Of a stretch of DNA of 64,000 bases, positions 41,901 through 51,317 are shown piece after piece (the first letter of the stretch is position 1; the number at the start of each line of letters is the position of its first letter). Origin of the DNA: Pleomorphomonas koreensis DSM 23070 (lineage in GTDB: Bacteria > Pseudomonadota > Alphaproteobacteria > Rhizobiales > Pleomorphomonadaceae); NCBI RefSeq assembly GCF_000425185.1, contig NZ_AULH01000013.1:110908-174907 (forward strand). Reading direction: 5' to 3'. Position numbers and translations under genes: made by a program. The notes under the pieces were generated by a model. That model was not told the origin of the DNA and made no database searches. It was given only the letters and a program-made list of their open reading frames with translations.

Positions 41901-44415
41901 CGACCGGCTGATCGCCATGAAGACGGTGGAGGTGCCGGCCGGCGGCTCCACCATCGAGCTGCCGGTCACCGCCGACTGGGGGCCGGGCGCCTACGTGACC
42001 GCCTCGCTGCTCAGGCCGCTCGATCTGGCCGAGAAGCGCATGCCGTCGCGCGCCCTCGGTCTTGCCTGGGCCGGCGTCGATCCCGGCGAGCGGCTGCTCG
42101 GCGTCGCGATCGACGCGCCGATGGACATGCGGCCGCAGACCGACCTCTCCGTCGCCGTCAAGGTGGACGGCGTCAAGGCCGGCGAGGACGCCTACGTCAC
42201 CATTGCCGCCGTCGACGTCGGCATCCTCAATCTCACCGAATTCAAGGCGCCGGCGCCGGAGGACTGGTATTTCGCCCAGCGCCGGCTCGGCATGGAGTTC
42301 CGCGACCTCTACGGCCAGCTGATCGACACCACGCTCGGCGCGCTCGGCGAGGTGCGCACCGGCGGCGACGGCGGCGGCATCTCCCGCCTGATGGGACCGC
42401 CGCCCACCGAACGGCTGGTCGCCTTCTTCCAGGGGGTGACCAAGGTCGATGCCGACGGCGTCGCCCACGCCTCCTTCCCGATGCCCGACTTCAACGGCAC
42501 GGTTAGGGTGATGGCGGTCGCCTGGTCGAAGACCGGTGTCGGCCACGGCTCGCGCGACGTCTTGGTGCGCGATCCCGTGGTGATCCAGGCGTCGCTGCCG
42601 AACTTCCTGGCGCCGGGCGACCGCTCGCGCCTCGCCCTCGACTTCACCCATGTCGAGGGTCCCTCCGGCGACTTCTCCCTCTCGGTGACGGCGGCCGGCG
42701 ACTTCGTCGGCCTCGACGACAAGCTGGCGCACGCCAGCGTGTCGCTCACTGAGAAGGGCAAGGCCCGCGTGCTGATCCCGATCACCGGCCGGGCGGTCGG
42801 CGACGAGACGATCACCGCCGAGCTGAAGGCGCCGGACGGCAGCGCGCTCACCAAGACGCTGACGCTCGGCGTGCGCGACAACGAGCCGGCCGTCACCCGG
42901 GTCAGCGACTTCTCGCTGAAGCCTGGGAGTGGCGACCTGAAGCTGACGCCGGACGTGTTCGCCGGCCTGAAGCCGGAGACCGGCGTTGCGACGCTGACCG
43001 TCGGCACGGTGGCCGGCATCGACCTGCCGGGCCTCGTCCACGCGCTCGATAAGTACCCCTATGGCTGCTCGGAGCAAATCACCAGCCGGGCGCTGCCGCT
43101 CGTCTATCTCGATGACGTCATCCTGGCCGCCGGTCTGGACGGCGAGGAACCGGTGCGCGAGCGGGTGCAGAAGGCGATCGAGGCGCTGCTGGTCAACCAG
43201 GGCTCGGACGGCTCGTTCGGCCTGTGGGGGGCGGGGTCGGAGGATCTCTGGCTCAGCGCCTATGTCACCGACTTCCTGACGCGCGCCAAGGAGAAGGGCT
43301 ACGAGGTGCCGCCGGTCGCCCAGGACATGGCGGTGACCAACCTCAAGAACCGCATCGCCTATGCCGCCGACTTCGACAACGGCGGCGAGGATGTCGCCTA
43401 CGCCCTCTACGTGCTGGCCCGCAACGGCCGGGCGTCGATCGGCGATCTGCGCTTCTACACCGAGACCAAGATCGACGCCTTCGCGACGCCGCTCGCCCGC
43501 GCCCAGCTCGGGGCGGCGCTCGCCCTCTACGGCGACAGCCAGAAGGCGGCCGGTGCCTTCCGCTCGGCGCTCGATCTGCTGGAGGCGGCCAATGACAAGG
43601 CGCGGCCGTGGCGCGCCGACTACGGCTCCGACCTGCGCGACGGTGCCGCCATCCTGGCGCTGGCCGCGGAATCGAAGCTCTCCGCCTTCGACTACCAGGG
43701 CCTCAGCCGCGAGGTCGGCAAGCTCTACAAGGCCAGCGCCGCTACCTCGACGCAGGAGAAGGCGTGGATGCTGCTCGCCGCCCACGCCCTGCTGAAGGAC
43801 GGCCTGAAGCCGGAACTGGACGTCGGCGGCACGCGGCACGACGGCGTGTTCACGGCGAAGTATGCGCCGGCCGACCTCGCCGCCGGCCTTGCGGTGAAGA
43901 ATGTCGGCAAGGCGGTCGTCGACGCCCGGCTGACGGTGACCGGCATTCCCGAAACGCCGGAACCGGCCGGCGGCAATGGCTATGCCCTGACCCGCGCCTA
44001 CTACGACCTCGACGGCAACGAGGTCGATCCGTTGGCGGTGAAGCTCGGCGACCGGCTGGTGGTGGTGCTTTCGGTCACCACGACGCAGTCCGGCTGGGCG
44101 CGCCTCTTGCTGAACGATCCGCTGCCGGCCGGCTTTGCCATCGACAATCCGTCGCTGATCCGGGCCGGTGATGTGGCGGCGCTCGACTGGCTGGCGCCGC
44201 TCGACAACGCCGCCCACACCGAATACCAGACCGACCGCTTCACCGTCGCCTTCGACCTGAAGGACACCACGGAGTTCCAGTTCGCCTACATGGCCCGCGC
44301 CGTCGCGCCCGGCAGCTTCAACCAGCCGGCCGCCACGCTCGAGGACATGTACCGGCCGGAACGGCAGGCCCGCACCGGTGCCGGCCACGTCGAGGTGATC
44401 GGCCCGCTGCAATGA
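38938..44415 (+). CDS. Alpha-2-macroglobulin family protein with PAN domain and thioester
   Basis: An 1825-residue periplasmic protein that in related bacteria traps attacking proteases. The signal peptide (to about residue 30) is followed by a PAN/Apple-like domain with cysteines at 58, 62, 68 and 80, a TPR-like helical segment (about 145-200), a series of macroglobulin beta-domains (VDVFMTTERGVYRPGETVNL is the typical MG opening), and the A2M core VFFQGVTKVDADG-like region. Cys1377 in YPYGCSEQ gives a CxEQ thioester, so this copy is of the thioester-positive type. The C-terminal alpha-barrel and receptor-like domain are complete. No lipobox is seen, so it is probably soluble. The ATG at 38938 has GGAGGGG upstream. 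The pbpC gene that accompanies many A2M genes is not in the window. Confidence 0.95.
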   Translation: MLSVRRFARLLSLVCLTAAGLALATPGEAAERRAVITEGADYFGEDIETLKGVDLGDCEAACVADQRCLAFTYNTKARWCFKKSTVGDLRVFAGAVAGKIVASEAVDPSVADSRREELGFIGQSFFDEARKLEGAIADEPAEGNLDRLVADSDKAIDAGDNLKAAEALRKAIRLDPDRNDLWWRYSDQAILVPDDNEKHDTFVQESTAAAVNAYLRATDVDEQVAALNSLANSFVTREDWSLGIKTLRRRLALQDDPDWRSAYDDWIAQHGFRITDNSIDTQSSTPRICVTFSDPIARNDPSITGYLSVEGGDQLEIEAEANQICAAGVEYGKRYHITVRKGLPASDGEESLNKTAELDLYVRDRDPSVRFVGKAYVLPKTPNATIPVVSVNIDTLDARVLKIGDRNLVNAIGQDRFLSQLDKWSAEAVADREGREVWSGTIAVKRDVNREVTTAVPVAELVKTLEPGVYALVVRDVNKKDEWSADATQWFIVSDLGLATMTGNDGLNVVIHALSNAQAVAGVDLKLIAADNEVLGSATTDAAGYARFDAGLVKGTGGAAPQLLLATKDGDFAFLNLQKAPFDLTDRGVEGRDPPKPVDVFMTTERGVYRPGETVNLTVLARDPKAAALPDLPLTLVVRRPDGNEFIRRLAADQGAGGRALSFELPGEAPRGTWRAAAYTDPKADPLQEATFKVEDFQPERIDFTVKTEASLLHAGESAEATLTAEWLYGAPAAGLAIEGEVYVTPAASIPSAPGYRFGLADDDFTSAVEDVQSDGTDEAGDATVTLVTPQVSDTTRPLQAAVHIRVLDTNGRAVERRLTLPVSTGHQRIGVRPLFQDAVEEGGNAAFDVAVLDADYANVAAKDLSWTLSRVNTNYQWYQSDGSWDYHAVKSTTRVADGKLDVEPGQPARIEARVEWGEYELTVKSGDGDVIPVSTTFEAGWYVPTTAEETPDLLKITLDKPRYRIGDTLKAHIEPRFAGIAVVSVVDDRLIAMKTVEVPAGGSTIELPVTADWGPGAYVTASLLRPLDLAEKRMPSRALGLAWAGVDPGERLLGVAIDAPMDMRPQTDLSVAVKVDGVKAGEDAYVTIAAVDVGILNLTEFKAPAPEDWYFAQRRLGMEFRDLYGQLIDTTLGALGEVRTGGDGGGISRLMGPPPTERLVAFFQGVTKVDADGVAHASFPMPDFNGTVRVMAVAWSKTGVGHGSRDVLVRDPVVIQASLPNFLAPGDRSRLALDFTHVEGPSGDFSLSVTAAGDFVGLDDKLAHASVSLTEKGKARVLIPITGRAVGDETITAELKAPDGSALTKTLTLGVRDNEPAVTRVSDFSLKPGSGDLKLTPDVFAGLKPETGVATLTVGTVAGIDLPGLVHALDKYPYGCSEQITSRALPLVYLDDVILAAGLDGEEPVRERVQKAIEALLVNQGSDGSFGLWGAGSEDLWLSAYVTDFLTRAKEKGYEVPPVAQDMAVTNLKNRIAYAADFDNGGEDVAYALYVLARNGRASIGDLRFYTETKIDAFATPLARAQLGAALALYGDSQKAAGAFRSALDLLEAANDKARPWRADYGSDLRDGAAILALAAESKLSAFDYQGLSREVGKLYKASAATSTQEKAWMLLAAHALLKDGLKPELDVGGTRHDGVFTAKYAPADLAAGLAVKNVGKAVVDARLTVTGIPETPEPAGGNGYALTRAYYDLDGNEVDPLAVKLGDRLVVVLSVTTTQSGWARLLLNDPLPAGFAIDNPSLIRAGDVAALDWLAPLDNAAHTEYQTDRFTVAFDLKDTTEFQFAYMARAVAPGSFNQPAATLEDMYRPERQARTGAGHVEVIGPLQ

Positions 44416-44502
44416 TCGGGGGAGGGAGGGGCGGCGCGGCGGCTGCCCCTTCTGCCCGAGGAAGCCGCGTCCTGCCCGTGATCGCCGCCTGCGCGGAGGG
44501 TG

Positions 44503-44541
44503 TAAATAAAAACAAAGAGATGGCCCGCGGAGGCGGGCCAT
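44503..44541 (-). terminator. Terminator of the yqhD-like gene
   Basis: Nine-bp perfect stem ATGGCCCGC / GCGGGCCAT (4-nt loop); on the minus strand it continues into CTCTTTGTTTTTATTT. It also stands between two convergent genes. Confidence 0.85.
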
Positions 44542-44562
44542 GTCATGCCGGAAAGGGCGCCC

Positions 44563-45720
44563 TTAAAGCGCCAGCGTCAGGATCTCCGCCGCCGCCTCGG
44601 GCGTCACGTCGCGATGCTCGCCGAGTGGCACCGGCCAGTGCTGGCGCAGCTTCTCGGTGACGGCCGGAATGGCGGTGGCGTCGAGGCCGTAGTCGGCAAG
44701 CCTCGTCCTGACGCCCATCGCCTCGAAGAAGGCGCGCGTCCGCGCGATGGCGGCGTCGATGCGCGCTTCCTCGTCGCCCGTCGTGATGCCGAACACCCGT
44801 TCGGCATATTGCAGCAGCTTCCCGCGCTTCTGCGCCCGCTTCACCGTCAGCAGCGACGGCAGCACGATGGCCAGTGTCGCCGCGTGATCGAGGCCGTAGA
44901 GGCCGGTCAGCTCGTGGCCGATGCGATGGGTCGCCCAGTCGCCCGGCACGCCGCAGGCGATCAGATCGTTGAGCGCCATGGTCGCCGCCCACATCAGGTT
45001 GGCGCGCGCCTGATAGTTGGTCGGCTCGGCGAGGGCGACCGGCCCGTCCTCCAGGATGGTCAGCAGCAGGCCCTCGGCGAAGCGGTCCTGCACCTTGGCG
45101 CCAACCGGATAGGTGAGATACTGCTCCAGCACGTGCATAAAGCTGTCGACGACGCCGTTGGCGGTCTGGCGCGGCGGCAGCGAGAAGGTGGTCTCCGGAT
45201 CGAGCACCGAGAAGCGCGGCAGCACGTGCACCGAATTCATCGGCAGCTTGTCCTGCGTGGAGGCGCGGGTGATGACGGCGTTGCGGTTCATTTCCGAGCC
45301 GGTGGCCGGCAGGGTGATGACGCAGCCGAGCGGCAGGGCGGCCGTCACGTTGCGGCCGCGCTCGACCAGGATGTCCCAGGGATCACCGTCATAAAGGGCT
45401 GCGGCGGCCACGAACTTGGTGCCGTCGGCCACCGAACCGCCGCCGACCGACAGCAGGAAGTCGACTTTCTCGGCACGCGCCAGCTTGGCGGCGTTCAGCA
45501 GCGTTTCAAAATGCGGATTGGCCTCGATGCCGCCGAACTCGAACACGGCCCGGCCGGCCAGCGCTGTCCGCACCTGGTCCATGACGCCGTTCTTCAGCAC
45601 CGAGCCGCCGCCATAGAGGACGAGGACGCGGGCATCGGCCGGCACTTCGTCGGAGATGCGGGCGATCTGGCCCTTGCCGAAGTGGATGCGGGTGGGGTTC
45701 CAGTAGGTGAAGCTCTGCAT
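44563..45720 (-). CDS. yqhD: Iron-containing alcohol / aldehyde dehydrogenase (YqhD-like)
   Basis: A 385-residue group III alcohol dehydrogenase, collinear in length and sequence with E. coli YqhD, an NADPH-dependent broad-range aldehyde reductase active in lipid-peroxide stress. Diagnostic parts are NPTRIHFGKGQIARI, the nucleotide-binding VGGGSVADGTKF, ITLPATGSEMN, and metal ligands in GVVDSFMHVLEQY (Asp, His) and HRIGHELTGLYGLDHAATLAIVLP (two His). The start at 45720 has GAGGA upstream. It is divergent from an aldo/keto reductase gene 183 bp away, so both carbonyl reductases may be co-regulated. Confidence 0.95.
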   Translation of the reverse strand: MQSFTYWNPTRIHFGKGQIARISDEVPADARVLVLYGGGSVLKNGVMDQVRTALAGRAVFEFGGIEANPHFETLLNAAKLARAEKVDFLLSVGGGSVADGTKFVAAAALYDGDPWDILVERGRNVTAALPLGCVITLPATGSEMNRNAVITRASTQDKLPMNSVHVLPRFSVLDPETTFSLPPRQTANGVVDSFMHVLEQYLTYPVGAKVQDRFAEGLLLTILEDGPVALAEPTNYQARANLMWAATMALNDLIACGVPGDWATHRIGHELTGLYGLDHAATLAIVLPSLLTVKRAQKRGKLLQYAERVFGITTGDEEARIDAAIARTRAFFEAMGVRTRLADYGLDATAIPAVTEKLRQHWPVPLGEHRDVTPEAAAEILTLAL

Positions 45721-45903
45721 GGCATCCTCGCGGGTTTGTGGGGCGAGTCTAGCGCGGCGCGGACCGGCCGACAAATCGGCATTGGCGATGGCTCTGGTCT
45801 CCGCCGCCGATCAGCTTCCGGCGCGCGGCTGGCCTGCCGGTGAACGCTTTCCGGAGGTCGATCGAAGCTGCTAGGCTCTCGTCAAAACCGAGGGAGATTT
45901 CCG

Positions 45904-46902
45904 ATGGACTACACCAAGCTCGGCCGCACCGGCCTCGACGTTTCGCGCATCTGCCTCGGCTGCATGACCTATGGCGTGCCCGAGCGTGGCGCTCATCCCT
46001 GGACGCTGCCCGAGGAGGCGGCGCGACCGCTGATCCGCCAGGCGATCGAGGTGGGCATCAATTTCTTCGACACGGCCAACAGCTATTCCGACGGTACCTC
46101 GGAGGAAATCGTCGGCCGGGCGCTGCGGGATTTTGCCCGCCGCGACGAGATCGTGCTGGCCACCAAGATCTATTTCCCGCTGGCCTTCTCCGAGCGGGGA
46201 CAGAGGACGCCGAATGCCTCCGGCCTGTCCCGCAAGGCGATCTTTCAGGGCATCGACGCCAGCCTCCGCCGGCTCGGCACCGATTACGTCGACCTCTACC
46301 AGATCCACCGCTGGGATTACGCCACGCCGATCGAGGAGACCATGGAGGCGCTGCACGACGTGGTGAAGGCCGGCAAGGCCCGCTATATCGGCGCGTCGTC
46401 GATGTTCGCCTGGCAGTTCGCCAAGGCGCTGCACGTCGCCGAGCGAAACGGCTGGACGCGCTTCGTCACCATGCAGAACCACCTGAACCTCCTCTATCGC
46501 GAGGAGGAGCGCGAGATGCTGCCGCTCTGCCGCGACGAGGGCATCGGCGTCATCCCCTGGAGTCCGCTGGCGCGCGGCCGCCTGACGCGCGACTGGGACA
46601 GCGGCTCGCGCCGCCAGGACCTCGACGCCTTCGGCAAGACGCTCTATCTCGGCACCGAAGAATCCGACCGGCAGGTGGTGGAGACGGTGGCGAGGATCGC
46701 CGCGGCGCGCGGCCTGCCGCGGGCGCAGGTGGCGCTCGCCTGGGTGCTCCAGAAGGCGGAGGTGTCGGCGCCGATCGTCGGCGCCTCGAAGCCCGGCCAC
46801 ATCGACGACGCCGTGGCGGCGCTCGACGTTCGCCTGACCGCCGAGGAGATCGCCGCCCTCGAAGGCCCTTACGTGCCGCACGCCGTGGCCGGGTTCAGTT
46901 GA
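45904..46902 (+). CDS. Aldo/keto reductase
   Basis: A 332-residue NADPH-dependent TIM-barrel oxidoreductase of the YajO/AKR11-12-like type. The catalytic tetrad is visible: Asp in FFDTANSYS with the Tyr immediately after, Lys in VLATKIYF and His in LYQIHRWD. The cofactor-binding tail VSAPIVGASKPGHIDD is present. The substrate is not evident. GGGAGAT precedes the start. Convergent with the luciferase-like gene, with stops 4 bp apart. Confidence 0.94.
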   Translation: MDYTKLGRTGLDVSRICLGCMTYGVPERGAHPWTLPEEAARPLIRQAIEVGINFFDTANSYSDGTSEEIVGRALRDFARRDEIVLATKIYFPLAFSERGQRTPNASGLSRKAIFQGIDASLRRLGTDYVDLYQIHRWDYATPIEETMEALHDVVKAGKARYIGASSMFAWQFAKALHVAERNGWTRFVTMQNHLNLLYREEEREMLPLCRDEGIGVIPWSPLARGRLTRDWDSGSRRQDLDAFGKTLYLGTEESDRQVVETVARIAAARGLPRAQVALAWVLQKAEVSAPIVGASKPGHIDDAVAALDVRLTAEEIAALEGPYVPHAVAGFS

Positions 46903-46906
46903 CGGC

Positions 46907-47917
46907 TCAGAGCAGCGCCACCGCCGCGTCGCCGGTCATGCCGGCCGCCTCGGCGATCAGGGCGATCGACTTCAGCCGCGTCCGGTGGTCGTAGACGTCG
47001 GACACCAGCATGATCTCGTCGGCGCCGGTCTCGCCGGCGAGGTCGGCGAGGCCGCGCCGCACCGTTTCCACCGAGCCGACGATGGAGCGGGCCAGCATGC
47101 GGCTGACCCAGTCCCGTTCCTCGGCCGTCCAGAAGGCGTCGATGTCGTCGATCGGCGGCTGCGACAGGCCGCGCGCGCCGCGCCGGATGCCGGTGAACGA
47201 CATCTGCTGCGTCGTGAACAGGCGCCGCGCCTCTTCGTCCGTGTCGGCGGCGATGACGTTGGCGCCGACCATGGCATAGGGCCGGTCGAGCACGGCCGAC
47301 GGCTTGAAGCGGCTGCGGTAGATGTCGAGGGCCGGCAGCAGCAGGTCGGGCGCGAAATGCGAGGCGAAGGCGTAGGGCAGGCCGAGTTCGGCCGCCAGCA
47401 TGGCGCCGAAGTGGCTGGAGCCGAGGATCCACAGCGGCACGCGCGTACCGGCCGCCGGCACCGCCTCAAGGCGCTGGCCCGCGGCCGCCGGCTCGAAATA
47501 GGCCTGAAGCTCGATGACGTCCTCGGGGAAATGCTCGGCCGCCTCGGGCGGCCGGCGGATGGCGCGCAACGTCAATTGGTCGGTGCCGGGCGCCCGGCCG
47601 AGGCCGAGGTCGATGCGGTCGCCGTAGAGGCGGGCCAGCGTGCCGAACTGCTCGGCGATGATGTAGGGCGAATGATTGGGCAGCATGATGCCGCCGGCGC
47701 CGACGCGGATGGTCGAGGTGCCCTCGGCGATATGGGCGATGACGATCGAGGTGGCGGCGCTGGCGATGCCGGCGATGTTGTGGTGCTCGGCCACCCAGAT
47801 GCGCCGATAGCCGAGACGCTCGGCATGGATGGCAACCTCGCGGGCATTGCGGAGGGCGCCGGCGGCGTCGGTCTGTTCGGTGACGCGGACGAGTTCCAGG
47901 ATGGAGAGCGGCGGCAT
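46907..47917 (-). CDS. LLM-class flavin-dependent oxidoreductase
   Basis: A 336-residue luciferase-like monooxygenase (TIGR03558 / YhbW-like group). It starts [20 protein letters not shown] and has [20 protein letters not shown] (the EHH motif is typical), [20 protein letters not shown], and [16 protein letters not shown]. Such enzymes use FMNH2 and oxygen on an unknown substrate, and a reductase partner is not adjacent. GGAG lies seven bases before the ATG at 47917. Confidence 0.93.
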   Translation of the reverse strand: MPPLSILELVRVTEQTDAAGALRNAREVAIHAERLGYRRIWVAEHHNIAGIASAATSIVIAHIAEGTSTIRVGAGGIMLPNHSPYIIAEQFGTLARLYGDRIDLGLGRAPGTDQLTLRAIRRPPEAAEHFPEDVIELQAYFEPAAAGQRLEAVPAAGTRVPLWILGSSHFGAMLAAELGLPYAFASHFAPDLLLPALDIYRSRFKPSAVLDRPYAMVGANVIAADTDEEARRLFTTQQMSFTGIRRGARGLSQPPIDDIDAFWTAEERDWVSRMLARSIVGSVETVRRGLADLAGETGADEIMLVSDVYDHRTRLKSIALIAEAAGMTGDAAVALL

Positions 47918-48040
47918 GGAGGTCTCCGTGAGGATAATCCTCCCATGGTGCCGCCGCTCGTCCGTGGCCGCAAGGGACGGAACCGCCGCCGCCGATGACA
48001 ATCGCGCGAGCGAGCCTCGGCGGCGGACGGCGTCGACCGC

Positions 48041-49435
48041 TTACTCGGCCGGTGCGGCGGCGATGGCCAGCTTGCTGCGGCGGGCGCCGTAGAGGTAGTA
48101 GACCACCACGCCGAGGGCGCTCCACAGCACGAAGCGCACCCAGGTGGCACCCGGCAGGCTGAACATGATGATCAGGCTGCAGATGATGGCGAGCGGCGCC
48201 ACCACCCAGGCCGCCGGGCAGCGGAACGGCCGCTCGAGGTTCGGATGGGTCTTGCGCAGGATCAGCACGCAGGCGCTGGTGATGATGAAGGCGAACAGCG
48301 TGCCGATGTTGCACATCTCCGCCACCAGACCGATCGGCGTGAAGCCGGAGATCAGCGCGATCACCGTGCCGACCAGGATGGTAGCGATGTACGGCGTGCC
48401 ATACTTCGGGTGCACCTTGCAGATGCTCTCGGGGATCAGGCCGTCGCGGGCCATGGCGAAGAAGGCGCGCGTCTGGGCGTAGATCAGCACCAGGCAGACG
48501 GTGGTCAGGCCGGCGATGGCGCCGACGCCGACGATGGCCGAGCCGAAGTTGTAGCCGATCTTGCGCAGCACGTAGGTCACCGGCTCGGCATTGTTCAGCT
48601 CGGTGTAGGGCGCGACGCCGGTCAGCACCGCCGACACGGCCATGTAGAGCACGGTGCAAGCGACCAGCGAGCTGATGATGCCGATCGGCATGTTGCGCTG
48701 CGGGTTGACGGTCTCCTCGGCCGCCGTCGCCAGCGAATCGAAGCCGATGTAGGCGAGGAAGATGATCGCCGCGCCGGCCGTGATGCCCTGCATGCCGAAC
48801 GGCAGGAAAGGCACCCAGTTCGTCGGGTTGACGGCCGGCGTCGCCAGCAGCAGGAACAGGAAGATGGCGCCGAGCTTGATGAAGACGAGGATCCGCGACA
48901 GACGGATGCTCTCCTTGACGCCGAGCACCAGCAGGAAGGTCAGGAAGGCGATGATCAGCACGGCCGGCAGGTTGATGATGCCGCCATCATGCGGCACGGC
49001 GGTCAGCGCGTGCGGCAGCTCGACGCCGCCGGCCTTCAGGATGCCGGTGAAATAGGCCGACCAGCCGGCCGCCACGGCGGAGGCGCCCACCGTGTACTCG
49101 AGGATCAGGTTCCAGCCGACCAGCCAGGCCACGAACTCGCCGGCGGCGGCGTAGCTGTAGGCGTAGGAGCTGCCGGCGGCGGGAAGCGCGGCGGCCAGCT
49201 CGGAATAGGCGAGGCAGATGAAGGCGCAGGCCACCGCCGAGAAGGCGAAGGACAGGATGATGGCCGGACCCGCATAGGTGGCCGCGGCGACGCCGGTCAT
49301 CACGAAGATGCCGGTGCCGATGATCACGCCGATGCCCATCATGAACAGGTCGAAGGCGCCGAGCGTGCGCGGCAGGGCCTTGCCGCTCGCCTGCGCCATC
49401 AAGTCGGCGATGCTTTTCTTTCGCTTGAGGTTCAA
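48041..49435 (-). CDS. APC-family amino acid permease
   Basis: A 464-residue transporter with twelve predicted membrane helices of the cationic-amino-acid/YfnA-like branch. The opening [24 protein letters not shown] contains the conserved [11 protein letters not shown] substrate-binding helix break, and [20 protein letters not shown] is the well-conserved loop of this group. Substrate specificity (possibly a basic or broad range of amino acids) cannot be read directly. The ATG at 49435 follows an AT-richer region. Confidence 0.93.
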   Translation of the reverse strand: MNLKRKKSIADLMAQASGKALPRTLGAFDLFMMGIGVIIGTGIFVMTGVAAATYAGPAIILSFAFSAVACAFICLAYSELAAALPAAGSSYAYSYAAAGEFVAWLVGWNLILEYTVGASAVAAGWSAYFTGILKAGGVELPHALTAVPHDGGIINLPAVLIIAFLTFLLVLGVKESIRLSRILVFIKLGAIFLFLLLATPAVNPTNWVPFLPFGMQGITAGAAIIFLAYIGFDSLATAAEETVNPQRNMPIGIISSLVACTVLYMAVSAVLTGVAPYTELNNAEPVTYVLRKIGYNFGSAIVGVGAIAGLTTVCLVLIYAQTRAFFAMARDGLIPESICKVHPKYGTPYIATILVGTVIALISGFTPIGLVAEMCNIGTLFAFIITSACVLILRKTHPNLERPFRCPAAWVVAPLAIICSLIIMFSLPGATWVRFVLWSALGVVVYYLYGARRSKLAIAAAPAE

Positions 49436-49795
49436 TCCAGCCCCCAGTGAATGTGTTTATTGCTGTCCACCGGCCTGATGCCGGGGAAAGTGGGTCTATG
49501 CCCGGGAGCCATCGCTATTATCTTTACCAGGCAGTCAAGAAACTTGGGAGAAATAACTAGAAGGCCATAAGGCCGTCGGATTTCGCAAGATTTCTCGAAC
49601 AGTGCTCCAAAAGTCGCATTCTTTCCCGCCTGCTTTTCGCCGCATAGCGGGCGTCGGCGCCAGTGCGCATCTTTTGGTCGTTGGCTGCCGCGTGCTTCGT
49701 AATTGAATATACCTACTGGCGCCCCAATATGGCAGTAAGTCCGGCGACACCCGTGTCCGCGGTCCGCGGCCGCGCCGGAAAAGGAGACGAGACCG
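49436..49795. other. 360-bp divergent intergenic region
   Basis: Between the permease (minus) and the ExoD-like gene (plus). AT-richer than the surroundings (especially 49500-49620 and 49700-49735), as expected for promoters of both genes. No clear operator, RNA or gene recognised. Confidence 0.4.
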
Positions 49796-50422
49796 ATGCC
49801 GGTCCGCGAGGGAACGTCTGGTTCCGCTTCGTCGGTGCTTGGCCGCATGGCCGCCGATATCGGCGGCCTCGAACGGGTGTCGATCGGCGACATCGTCCGC
49901 CGCCTCGGCCGCAACGGTTTCGATCTGGCGCTGATCGCCCTGGCGCTGCCGGCGATGATCCCCATTCCCGGCCCGTTCGGCATGGTGACCGGAACCTGCC
50001 TGGTGCTCGTTGCCTGCCAGATGCTGCTGGGCCGCCGCCGCCTCGCCCTGCCGCGCCTGCTCGCCGATCGCCATCTGGCGGCCGACGGCGTCAAGACGGT
50101 CATTGCCGGCGCCCTGCCATGGGTGCGCCGGCTGGAGGCGCTCATGCGGGCCGGCCGCTGGCGCTCGCTGACCGGCCGGGCGGGCCGACTGCTGATGGGC
50201 GTCCCGGTGCTGCTGCTCGCCGTGGTGCTGGCGCTGCCGATTCCCTTCGGCAATATCGGGCCGGTGATCAGCCTGCTGGTGATCGGCCTGTCGCTGATGA
50301 CCCGCGACGGCCTCGCCCTCGTCGTTGGCCTGGTGCTGACGCTGGTGACGATGCTCTGGACGGCGGCCCTGATCGTCGCCGGCACCCATATCGCCGCCTG
50401 TCTCGGCGGCTTTCTGACCTGA
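49796..50422 (+). CDS. ExoD family exopolysaccharide synthesis protein
   Basis: A 208-residue membrane protein with about four hydrophobic segments in the second half of the protein and IPIPGPFGMVTGTCLVLVA / LPIPFGNIGPVISLLVIGL, the paired proline-glycine repeats characteristic of ExoD. The Sinorhizobium exoD gene affects exopolysaccharide production and alkaline tolerance; its molecular role is unknown. Start ATG 49796 is preceded by AAGGAGA. The next gene (lipid kinase) begins 7 bp after its stop, so the two are probably one operon. Confidence 0.9.
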   Translation: MPVREGTSGSASSVLGRMAADIGGLERVSIGDIVRRLGRNGFDLALIALALPAMIPIPGPFGMVTGTCLVLVACQMLLGRRRLALPRLLADRHLAADGVKTVIAGALPWVRRLEALMRAGRWRSLTGRAGRLLMGVPVLLLAVVLALPIPFGNIGPVISLLVIGLSLMTRDGLALVVGLVLTLVTMLWTAALIVAGTHIAACLGGFLT

Positions 50423-50429
50423 GGCCGAA

Positions 50430-51317
50430 GTGGACCGACGCGCGCTCATCCTCGCCAATCCGCACAGCCGCTCGGCAGGCGCCGGCGTCGACGCCGCCAT
50501 CGAGGAACTGCGTGGCGGCGGCATCGACGTGCTGCGGCCGGACTGGCACGAGGGCGAGGATCTCGCCGAGACCATCCGCCGCCACGGCGACGCCGTCGAC
50601 CGGGTGGTGGTGGTCGGCGGCGACGGCAGCCTCAACGCGGCGGCGCCGGGGCTGATAGATACCGGCCTGCCGCTCGGCATCCTGCCGGGTGGCACCGCCA
50701 ACGATCTCGCCCGCACGCTCGGCCTGCCGGTCGACATGGCCGAGGCGGCGCGGGTGATCGCCGCCGGCCGGACCAGGGTGATCGACGTGGGCGAGGTCAA
50801 CGGCAAGCCGTTCTTCAACGTCGCCAGCCTCGGCATGAGCGCCAGCCTCGCCGATCGGCTGAGCCGCGAGACCAAGCGCCGCTGGGGGCGGCTGGCCTAC
50901 GCGTTGACCGCCACCGAGGTGCTGATCGGCGCCCGGCCGTTCAGCGCGGTGATCCGCGCCGACGGCGGCGAGGAGATCGCCGTGCGGACGTTGCAGATCG
51001 CCGTCGGCAATGGCCGCCACTATGGCGGCGGCATGGTCGTCGCCGAGACGGCCGAGATCGACGACAGCCGCCTCGACCTCTATTCGCTGGAGTTCGAGGA
51101 CGTCTGGAAACTGCCGTTGATGGCGCTGGCCTTCTGGGAAGGCCGGCACGGCCTGATGGACGAGGTGCGGACCCTGAGCGGAGAGGGCTTCGAGATCCGC
51201 ACCCGCCGGCCGATGCCGGTCAACGCCGATGGCGAGATCGTTACCACGACGCCGGCCGTCTTCCGCGTCCGGCCGGGCGCCGTGACGGTGTTCGTGCCTG
51301 AGGTCAGCTCTTCTTGA
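50430..51317 (+). CDS. YegS/DgkB-like lipid kinase
   Basis: A 295-residue diacylglycerol-kinase-catalytic-domain protein that would phosphorylate a lipid (diacylglycerol, phosphatidylglycerol or sphingoid-like) at the membrane. It has the nucleotide-binding VVVVGGDGSLNAAAPG and the LPGGTANDLARTLGLP motif common to the family, and the acidic ETAEIDDSRLDLYSLE toward the end. GTG start at 50430 is preceded by GAGG. Its 3' end overlaps the convergent DUF2778 gene by 14 bp. Confidence 0.93.
   Translation: MDRRALILANPHSRSAGAGVDAAIEELRGGGIDVLRPDWHEGEDLAETIRRHGDAVDRVVVVGGDGSLNAAAPGLIDTGLPLGILPGGTANDLARTLGLPVDMAEAARVIAAGRTRVIDVGEVNGKPFFNVASLGMSASLADRLSRETKRRWGRLAYALTATEVLIGARPFSAVIRADGGEEIAVRTLQIAVGNGRHYGGGMVVAETAEIDDSRLDLYSLEFEDVWKLPLMALAFWEGRHGLMDEVRTLSGEGFEIRTRRPMPVNADGEIVTTTPAVFRVRPGAVTVFVPEVSSS

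Noticed and set aside
40918..44541. A 1207-codon minus-strand frame opposite the macroglobulin gene
   Set aside because: It is a shadow of the A2M coding strand in a high-GC genome, with no motif, signal or ribosome site.
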